A stretch of DNA of 64,000 nucleotides from Neospora caninum Liverpool (taxonomy: Eukaryota > Apicomplexa > Conoidasida > Eucoccidiorida > Sarcocystidae): contig NC_018395.1 in assembly GCF_000208865.1 (NCBI RefSeq), positions 2,077,920 through 2,141,919 of the forward strand, read 5' to 3'. Each line of letters starts with the position of its first letter. Position 1 is the first letter of the stretch. Below the pieces are notes generated by a model. It saw only the letters and a program-made list of their open reading frames with translations. It searched no databases and was not told where the DNA came from. This document shows, piece after piece, positions 56,493 through 64,000 of this stretch. Both the position numbers and the translations under genes were made by a program.

Positions 56493-59400
56493 ATGGCAGA
56501 TTCCGGACCTGTGGGTAGCGCCGACCGTCCCTCTGCGGCCTCTGCACAGGGAACTACACGGAACTTGACTGCCACTCGAGAAGGATCTTCCTCCTCCAGA
56601 TCGTCCACTCTTTCTTCGTCTGCATCGACGTCAAGCGATGGCAGCGCCGTGTCCGGAAGCGCAGTCAGGACAGATGGCAAAAGCAGCGGATCGCCGGGCG
56701 CTTCCGCGACCACGGCGGGGAGTGCGATGGGACCCAGCAGCCCGTCTTCTGGCAAGAAGGCCGGCAGCGGAGAGGCGCTTCAGAAGGGGAACTCAAAGGG
56801 GTCGAGTGGGGGCAAACATGGCTCTTCCAGCAAAGGCACGGGCGGCTCCGGGCCCTCGTGGAAGAACGGTACTAGCCACTCGAGCAAAACCGCGTCGGGG
56901 AGTCAGGGTTCAACTGGCCAAGGCAATCCGAAGAACAGTTCGGGCAGTCAGAGCCACAAGCACGGGAACGACAGTTCCCATGGAGGGAATTCCTCATCGG
57001 CGAAGAAGGACTTGGGCGGCTTCGACAGCGAGTTGAGTGCGCGCGAGCTGCGGAAGATAAAGTACTACGAAGAGATGTTTGCCAGACTCGCGAACGAAGA
57101 GCGTCAGAAGCAAAGCGGCACGCCGTCCAGTTCGTCGTCCGGCGCGACTGGGACGAGTTCCGCGAGCGGCGGCAGCTCGGAGAAACAGTCCAAGAAGGGC
57201 GGGCCTCACCGCGGCGACGGCTCGGGCGGTGCCTCGAGCAAAGCGTCTGGAGGAACCGGCCGCAGCGAGGGTTCCACGGACAGCCAAGACACGCAAGTCG
57301 AGAGGACCAGCCAGGCAGCGTCTCCTGGCCCTCCTCAGCAGCCGGCGTCTCAGAGTTCGGGTGCAGGCAGTGCCAGCCGAGGGTCTGGCGGCGCGGGCAC
57401 GAAACGAAAACACAGCCGCGTTATCGATTCAACCGACGACGAGGGGCCGCCTACGTCGCCTCCGCGGGCGTCCAACAAGCGACCCGCCGTGGGCAAAGGT
57501 GGAGCAGCGAGTGAACCGGTCGCCGCCTTTCAGACGTCGGGCCCCGGCTGCAGCGGTGGTCCGTCGCGCGCACTGCCCACCAGCGGCGCTGGCGGGTCGG
57601 ACTCGCAGCGAAAGGCGGAGAAGCCTGTTAGTCGATACCAGCCTGGTGGCCCGGCCGCAGACGCCTGCCGGGGGGCGGCGGCAAAGACCGCGGGGAAGAG
57701 CGAGTCAAGTGCGGGTCCGCGTCAGGCGTCCAAAGACGCCACAAGCAGCTCCACGAGCACGAAGCCGTCTCCTCTGCCCCACGCGAGCGGCGCGGCCCCG
57801 TCAAAGGGCCACAGCCACCCCCCTGTGTCGGGGAGTGGGAGCGCAGCGCCTCCGTCTCGCTCGGGGTTCAGAGGGGAGTCTGACTGGGGATGGGCCGGAC
57901 GCGGAAACGGAGGCGAGGCGAGCAAGAAGAAGCCGCGCGCAGCGGTGCCAGTCGCGTCGGCCAGGGACGACGAGGAAGACAGCAGCAGTAGCAGTAGCAG
58001 CGGTAGCAGCGGTAGCAGCAGCAGTAGCAGCAGTGGGAGCAGCGACAGCAGTGAAGGCGAGGGTGGAGCTCCTCGAAGTAAAATCAGCCGTTCCAAAGAC
58101 GGTCTGTCGCGGAGCGACGCCGCAGGGGGCGGGTCCCTCGCGAACTCTCGTGGCAAGCGACTGGCCGTGGCTGCCCAGCCGCGGAAGCGCCAAGCGAGCT
58201 TTGGCAGCGGAGGTTCTGGAGGTGCGACGGATGTCCCGCGCCGGGGCGACGCGTCAGGCGTTTCGGTGTCTGCGTCAAAAAGTGACAAGAAGGGAGCGAG
58301 CGCGTCGGCAGTGTCGCAGCACCAGGGCGGCGAGGGACCGAAGAAGCCGCCCAACGCGCGTTTGTCGAGCTCGGGGACTGCCGGGTCAGGGGCGTCCGCC
58401 TCCGGATGGGCTTCCGGCTCTGGAAAGTCCGCGCCGCCGCATCAGCGGCCCAGTTCTGGCAGCGTGTCCGATGAGAAGAGCGGCGCAGACAGTTGGGACG
58501 ACTCGACCTCCCGAGCAGGAAACCCGACGGGTGTGGACAGCAGCACTGGCGGAGGAGCGAAAGCTGAGAAGAAGGCGTCGACGGATGACATGCGACGCAA
58601 GCCGCACGGCTCCAACGGCTCAGGGAGAAGCCTGGTGACATCCACCAAGGGCGCACCAGGGAGTATCGCGGGGACCGGAGACGCGAGCCACTTGCGCGCT
58701 GCCTCAGACCTTCACGGAGGTGAGGCCGAGGGGCTGAGACCGGGGGGCTGCCGCGTTCTTGTCAAGGGGGAAAAACACGAGCGCGCAGGCAACGGTCCGA
58801 GAACAGGCAGCGTGAAGCAAGAGAAGGACGGCCAGGCGGGGGGGCTAGCCGCTGTGGGCGGCCGTGTGGGTGACGGGGTCGCGGCGCAAGCGTTCCACGA
58901 GAAGAATCCGTGGGAAGTGGAGGGCTCGGCGGGGGCGGAGAGAGGCAGTTGCGTTCGGGATCTGCCCGTGGAGGGCGCAGTCGGTCTGGACAGTCGCGTC
59001 CCGGGATCCACTTTCGAGGCTTCCAATCGCCGCGGGCCTTCGCCTCTCGGCAAAGACACACGGTCGGGTCCGTGTCCACCTGGTGATTCACGGAAGAAAG
59101 CTGCAGAAGAAGGCGGGTCGGCGGCAAGTCGAAGCCGGAGCGCGTCCCCCTCAGCGGCGGCGGGGGCAGACGTTGGGGGAAGTAAAGGTGAGGGGGGACT
59201 CGCAGGATCGGGAGAGAAGGGAGGCAGAGACAGCCTTGCTTCTTCGCACGCGAAAGAGTCTCTAGGGAGGGCAGAAGCTGGATTGAAAGGCGCGGCGGGG
59301 GGTGCGACGGCGCCTGGGCGACAAACTGCGGGCAAACGCGGGAACACCGGGCGCGGTGGAAGCTTCGGAGCTGGCGTAGCCGGGAAGAGCCCCGCGCAAG

Positions 59401-61040
59401 AACCCGGCAGAGAGGGCCAGGCGAGTTCCCCAGTGGCTGTTCCTCGCGGAGGTTCGGAACTCGCCGGAGTGTCGCAGCCGAGTGCGACGCGTGCGGACAG
59501 TGATGTGACGCAGTCCCGGGCGAGTCAGGGCGCCGCCGCTCCTTTCGGCAAGAGGGCGCATGGGCCCCGCGGGTCGGGTGAGTCGGTGGCGGCTGAAATG
59601 GACATGGCAGGTCGTGGGAAGGGAGAAGCAGAGAAGGCGCACGCGTCAGGAAACGGTCGCAGCCCTGTGGCACTCTCGTCTTCCAGAGGAGCGCGACGGC
59701 GGACAGATGAGAGCGTGGAAGCGGTCAGGTCTGGGGTGGTCAGTGAAGGCAGCGCGTCCGAGGCGGAATCTGGAGTGCGGGTTTCCGGCGCAGCGGAGAC
59801 CGTTGAACGGCCCGTCTCAGCCTCCGGAGGCGGCGGCACCGCTGATAAAGCAATGCGTTTTGGCCAGCCCCCAGGCAGTTCCGACAGCCCGACAGTGAGC
59901 GTTTGTCCACCGCGGGGCGGGCATCATCCGGCCCGTTTGCAGCCGGTGCAAAGCAACACCCAGCAGGCCTGGAGCGGCGCGGGAGGAGGAGCGGGCGCGT
60001 CGTGCTCGAGAGGTCCGAAGCCGCCCGCACCTGCTGCCGCGCGACTTCTTTCAGACGGCTCACCTGCGTGTCGCGTTTCGCCGTCACGTCTACAGGGACT
60101 CCAGCGGCAGGTCGCCGCCTTTGGAACCGAAGCTGGAGACGACGAAGGTGTCCTTTCCCCGCCACTCCCACTGCTGGCGATCGCTCGTTCGTTGGCTTCG
60201 CAGCCTGCCACGAGCACGCCGCTGCCGGCTTCGTGGCGACGAGCCTCGAGTCCCCACGGCGGGAATTGCTCAGTTCAGAGTCGAGGAGCCGGGGGGTCGG
60301 TGTCGGGTTCCGCGGCCGAGCTCGGCAGAAGCAGGCAAGACGACGTTTCAAGCAGATGCGCGGGCGGTCAGGAGTCGCTCAGTCCAGAGGCGTGCAAGCA
60401 TGCAGGAGCAGTCGGGCAGCGCGGCGGGGGGGGCGGAGCGGCGTCGGCCTCAGTCTGCGGTGACCGTTCAGATCTTTCTGCTCTTTCGCCCGTGGTAGGG
60501 CCGCGAGTGGGCCGCGTGAGCTACCAGCTGGTGGAGGAAGGCGGCAAGACCATCAGATCTTGTCCAGCGAGTGCGGCGGACGCGTCGAGTGACGCGGACT
60601 GTGCAGGAGCCTCTGTCAGCAATAAGGAGTACGCGGAGGCGTGCTGCAACGTTGTCCCAACTCGAGACTGGCGACGACTTCTCCTTGGAAATTCCTGCGA
60701 GGGAGGCGCCGAAGAGAAGACCCAGGAAGAGAAAGCCTCAGTGGGGGGGACAGCGAGGAGCACGCCTGCGAGTTCAGGCGCGATGACTTGCGTGAAATCG
60801 GATTTTGACAAGAGAACATCCACGTCTGATACAGATAGTAATGCTGAACTGAAACAGGGATTTTCCTTTGGCGAGCGGACGAACAAATCCAGTGCGTCTG
60901 TTGCGAGGCCCCGGGAGTCTCCTCACATGCCCCTTTCGGAAGGGGTTCAGCCGCCTCTGCCGCTCAATGGGCGGTGGCTGACGAGCCTGTCGTGGAAAGC
61001 GCAACTCCTTCGGAAGGTTTACAATGCGGGACGCTCGTAG
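56493..61040 (+). CDS. Intronless Ser/Gly/Ala-rich protein of 1,515 residues, probably nuclear
   Basis: The open frame runs from 56391, but the first ATG is at 56493 (MADSGPVGSADRP). The TAG is at 61038-61040. Nearly all of the protein is Ser/Gly/Ala/Lys-rich and disordered. Near residue 170 is a short ordered island, FDSELSARELRKIKYYEEMF followed by ARLANEERQKQ. Near residue 305 lies KRKHSRVIDSTDDEGPP, a basic-then-acidic stretch that could be a nuclear signal with CK2 sites. A poly-Ser tract with acidic flanks (DDEEDSSSSSSSGSSGSSSS) follows at about 57967-58050. The C terminus is again compact: VVPTRDWRRLLLGN and LTSLSWKAQLLRKVYNAGRS. No catalytic domain is visible. Nuclear location is inferred only from composition. 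Confidence 0.8.
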   Translation: MADSGPVGSADRPSAASAQGTTRNLTATREGSSSSRSSTLSSSASTSSDGSAVSGSAVRTDGKSSGSPGASATTAGSAMGPSSPSSGKKAGSGEALQKGNSKGSSGGKHGSSSKGTGGSGPSWKNGTSHSSKTASGSQGSTGQGNPKNSSGSQSHKHGNDSSHGGNSSSAKKDLGGFDSELSARELRKIKYYEEMFARLANEERQKQSGTPSSSSSGATGTSSASGGSSEKQSKKGGPHRGDGSGGASSKASGGTGRSEGSTDSQDTQVERTSQAASPGPPQQPASQSSGAGSASRGSGGAGTKRKHSRVIDSTDDEGPPTSPPRASNKRPAVGKGGAASEPVAAFQTSGPGCSGGPSRALPTSGAGGSDSQRKAEKPVSRYQPGGPAADACRGAAAKTAGKSESSAGPRQASKDATSSSTSTKPSPLPHASGAAPSKGHSHPPVSGSGSAAPPSRSGFRGESDWGWAGRGNGGEASKKKPRAAVPVASARDDEEDSSSSSSSGSSGSSSSSSSGSSDSSEGEGGAPRSKISRSKDGLSRSDAAGGGSLANSRGKRLAVAAQPRKRQASFGSGGSGGATDVPRRGDASGVSVSASKSDKKGASASAVSQHQGGEGPKKPPNARLSSSGTAGSGASASGWASGSGKSAPPHQRPSSGSVSDEKSGADSWDDSTSRAGNPTGVDSSTGGGAKAEKKASTDDMRRKPHGSNGSGRSLVTSTKGAPGSIAGTGDASHLRAASDLHGGEAEGLRPGGCRVLVKGEKHERAGNGPRTGSVKQEKDGQAGGLAAVGGRVGDGVAAQAFHEKNPWEVEGSAGAERGSCVRDLPVEGAVGLDSRVPGSTFEASNRRGPSPLGKDTRSGPCPPGDSRKKAAEEGGSAASRSRSASPSAAAGADVGGSKGEGGLAGSGEKGGRDSLASSHAKESLGRAEAGLKGAAGGATAPGRQTAGKRGNTGRGGSFGAGVAGKSPAQEPGREGQASSPVAVPRGGSELAGVSQPSATRADSDVTQSRASQGAAAPFGKRAHGPRGSGESVAAEMDMAGRGKGEAEKAHASGNGRSPVALSSSRGARRRTDESVEAVRSGVVSEGSASEAESGVRVSGAAETVERPVSASGGGGTADKAMRFGQPPGSSDSPTVSVCPPRGGHHPARLQPVQSNTQQAWSGAGGGAGASCSRGPKPPAPAAARLLSDGSPACRVSPSRLQGLQRQVAAFGTEAGDDEGVLSPPLPLLAIARSLASQPATSTPLPASWRRASSPHGGNCSVQSRGAGGSVSGSAAELGRSRQDDVSSRCAGGQESLSPEACKHAGAVGQRGGGGGAASASVCGDRSDLSALSPVVGPRVGRVSYQLVEEGGKTIRSCPASAADASSDADCAGASVSNKEYAEACCNVVPTRDWRRLLLGNSCEGGAEEKTQEEKASVGGTARSTPASSGAMTCVKSDFDKRTSTSDTDSNAELKQGFSFGERTNKSSASVARPRESPHMPLSEGVQPPLPLNGRWLTSLSWKAQLLRKVYNAGRS
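57977..58053 (+). repeat. Imperfect AGC/AGT trinucleotide tract encoding poly-Ser
   Basis: About 25 Ser and Gly codons, mostly AGC and AGT, in phase with the host ORF. Length variation among strains would be expected at such a tract. Confidence 0.85.
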
Positions 61041-64000
61041 CTGGTTTTTTCCAGGGTCAGCAACGCAGGAAATCGCGAACCAGGCTGAGAAGTGAACGCG
61101 AAATGAAGTCTGCTGGAGTCTCCTGAGGGTACCCGCCGGAGCGGTCGGCGGCACGCCGGTGAGTCCATTTTTTTACAGATTCGACGAAGATGGCGATTGC
61201 TCAATGCACATGGCCTCTCAGGTCACTCGTCTTCTGTCGGACTCGCGCAGGAATATCGGTACTAGGGTTGCTCACTGAGGAAACTGGAACGAGAACTGGA
61301 AGCATTCTTCGTGGGGAACCGAGGGAAGTCTTTCTCGTCCGACGATCCGTGCTTTGTCCCACCAGTGTTCAGCCAGGTAATCGAGGGGGCGGTTTTCAAT
61401 TCTACGGCGATTTTGCTCTCCCTGTGTGAACTGTAGCTTCGTGTAAAGCATGGTTCTGCGCGCTCCGCGTTGGTATTGTTCAGTGAGAATGTTTGTACGG
61501 TGACGGGCGAGCTAAAGAGTAATCGCCTCAGGGATGCCTTGAGGCCGTTGCAAGTTCTTGCTAGTCCCATGGCCTAACTGAATCGTAAGACGGGACGTAC
61601 CGAAGGCCTCTTTCGAATTCCATTTTTAAAAATACATTTCGGGCCGGAAACACGTGTTCTCGAGCGGCGGGGGGCATCACGCGGACCCCCACACGCCACA
61701 CAGAGCTGAACACGAGTTGCAGAAACAATCGCGGAAAGCAACTGCATTCTTTGGGATATGTAGGCAGCTTCCAAGCCACGCTCGTCGAAATTCGCGGAAG
61801 GCTGCGCCTCTGGCATACACATGTGGAAGGCCGAACGCAGCGCGTTCCAGAAGACTCAATTCGCAAGCGCCTTCCCCTGCAGGAACCAGGCCGCCACAGT
61901 CACGTATCTAAAACTTTAAAATAGAAGAAGTCTCTTTGAAGAGAGAGGGTGTCTGTGTCCTAAATGCTTTCTTGGTAAACTTTGGTGCTCCGGCTGTCGG
62001 CACGGGCAAGTCTGAAGCTACTCAGGTCATCGGCAGGAACAGAGCAGACGCAGCAGTGCACTTCTTGACCCCCGTGAACGTAAGGGAGGAAAGTAGTTTG
62101 TTTTCCCCTTCACCTCGTTGCGGGTTTGTCGAGGCATCGCCAGCCTTTTGGCGCTGGCCTCCGCGGCAAAGGTCCCGTTTTAGCGGGACTTGTGACAGGG
62201 TGTGGGCGTTAGATAAGTCTCAGTTGCGCGGCTGCCTCATCACTGAACTGCAGCTTTCTTCGAGAGCGCAAGAAGACAAAGTATTTACCCATTGCATATT
62301 TCTTGGCTGACGGGGCGATCGACGCAAGTTTTGTAATGTGTGGTGCGATAGCAGAAAAGCACATACATTTCTCGGGGGGAACGGCAGGAGTTTGACACAT
62401 ACAGGTGGCTTTCAACACATGGGTGACGATGGCGGAGGTGCGTTTACACGCGGAAGTGTTTTAACGGAGGATGCCCAAGTGCAACACAACCGTGACAGGG
62501 ACGCAGTCCAGCGCCCTCCGCGCTTAGACGGCTTCTCGCTGGGTACTTCCCCAGCTATTCTACGCATAATCTGCTGCCGTGCCCAACACTACTTAGCTTG
62601 CGGCGTTCACTCCCCAAACATATGCGCGTACGCATATACATATATATTTCATTCAATATGCTCTATGTTTGCTCGTTCTGTGCACCCTTCAACTACCCAT
62701 TTATGTAGGAGGAACTGCAGAAACTTGTGATCAGGGGTAACGTCCACAGTTACCCTATCCTGGGTCATTCGAGGCTGACAGCAGCTAAGACGCATTAACT
62801 CCTGATAGAGCTCGGTAGCCGCCGAGCATCCCTCGTCTATCGATCCGTGCACGACCAAAATTTAGTACGTCATCACGGAAGCGCATCGTGCAGAGCATTC
62901 CCAGTTAGCACCCGCCCGCCCGAGGCAAAGTACACGCCAAAGTACTACAAACCGTTTTGCTACGACGGGCAGTTTCTCTCCCCTCACTACGGTACTGGGC
63001 CAGCAGACCAAGCAGGCCGACTGCAGTCTCAACACACTCCACACGGCCCGCAAGTCCGAACGGTTGAATTCACTCTATACACTGGCATTCTCAATTTCGG
63101 TCAATGATCAGCAGCCGCGACGCACCGACGCATCACCGGCCTAGTTGGAAATCCGTCAAACAGTGTGCTCTCCGGCGCTGGCAGTTCCCAAACCTACCCC
63201 GTTGGTCATATCCACGAACACTGCGGTCATCCACAGCACAGACATGTGTTGCGTGCTTTTGTCAGTTTTATGAAGAACAGAATTTAACAGCATCCGCGAA
63301 ACACAAGAAGATGAAAAGTTTTTTCACCACTAAGATATGACGTCCGAGAGGACATGAGCTGACAACGCTCGTGCGAGGAAAAGCAGCAAAAACGGATCGG
63401 GCAGTATTTGCGTTTTCGTCGTGTTTTTTGTCAGAGGCGGCGACGAGGATGGGACTCTGATAAATAACATTCACTCCCGCAACACGCAGCCTCTTAGGAG
63501 GTGAACAAGCAGGAGTCTTCAGAGGTAACCATCTTCATATCTCCATCGGCGCACGAGTTCGCTGTACCTGAAGCCGAGATCCACCATAGAGAAACAATCG
63601 CGGCGACGCGTCACAGAGTGTTGGGTGAGGTCTAAACCCGCCCCCCCCCCCTCACAATTACACTCTTACTCGCTTGAGGGCGAGAGTCCGTGAATGCTCG
63701 ACAGGCGAGCTTTTTGAGCTTTTGCTAATGCGGCACGCTGCCTCCTGCAAGAGGCGGCCTTTCTGGCCCAGTGCTCGGCGACTGACAACCGTCTGTTACC
63801 ACGCTGTTGCTCGAGGGCGCCTGGGCCCCTTTAAATGAGTTGACAAAAGAGCAGCATTCCTCTCTCTGCTACGGCCATTGCGATCGCCATGCGGTTTCAA
63901 GACAATTCAAGTCGGCTGGTGCGGGTTTCATCTTGCTGAGCTGTGAGGGACTACCGCATGCGTGATCGAGTGTACATTTGCATATGGAACACATCGGCAA
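61041..64000. other. No gene recognised at the right-hand end
   Basis: Contains only short overlapping ORFs. A poly-C run lies at about 63639-63651. The beginning is presumably the 3' untranslated region of the preceding gene. Confidence 0.45.

Noticed and set aside
57079..58638. 519-residue ORF in the +1 frame and minus-strand ORFs up to 303 residues (58762-59673)
   Set aside because: High GC and repetitive Ser/Gly codons remove stops from other frames; the 56493-61040 frame is the longest and has sensible composition.

Overview
The window is nuclear DNA from an apicomplexan, most probably Toxoplasma gondii or a close sarcocystid such as Hammondia or Neospora. The support is mixed GC content, intron-rich housekeeping genes with canonical GTAAG/polypyrimidine-AG splice sites, long Ser/Gly/Pro-rich ORFs typical of coccidia, and two nuclear insertions of mitochondrial DNA whose cytochrome b pieces match Toxoplasma-type cob and are scrambled in order. 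No rRNA, tRNA, CRISPR or bacterial-type mobile element was seen. Gene models were built by hand, requiring intron phase to match at each junction. Species, names and splice sites have not been checked against databases or transcripts.

Layout. 1-2420: no recognised gene. 2421-5369 (+): long unidentified ORF. 5370-7781: no confident gene. 7782-16204 (-): one large multi-exon low-complexity gene. 17925-20067 (+): eight-exon drug/metabolite-superfamily transporter of the TPT/SLC35C2 type. 20321-20540: 74-bp tandem repeat. 22547-23944 (+): RPS3A (eS1). 24948-26249 (-): LSM12. 27500-31594 (+): DGAT1-type MBOAT acyltransferase, 15 exons. 31893-34255 (-): 12-exon secreted protein with a Frizzled-like cysteine-rich domain. 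35201-36883 (-): METTL16-type m6A methyltransferase. 38009-39210 (+): protein phosphatase 1 inhibitor-2. 39231-43684 (-): a short LYR-like exon, a 600-residue Cys-cluster ORF and a second unidentified gene, with a mitochondrial insertion between the last two. 43871-46958 (+): unidentified multi-exon gene with a TTC4-like motif. 46947-51763 (-): coiled-coil gene. 51764-56492: gene-poor, with the second mitochondrial insertion near 54.0-54.66 kb. 56493-61040 (+): intronless 1,515-residue Ser/Gly-rich protein. 61041-64000: nothing recognised.

The recognisable genes are unrelated housekeeping functions (translation, RNA modification, triacylglycerol synthesis, PP1 control, membrane transport) and do not form an operon or pathway. 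The most unusual items are the secreted Frizzled-like cysteine-rich protein, encoded by very small exons with one apparent GC-AG intron, and the mitochondrial insertions, one of which supplies the stop codon and last codons of a neighbouring gene.
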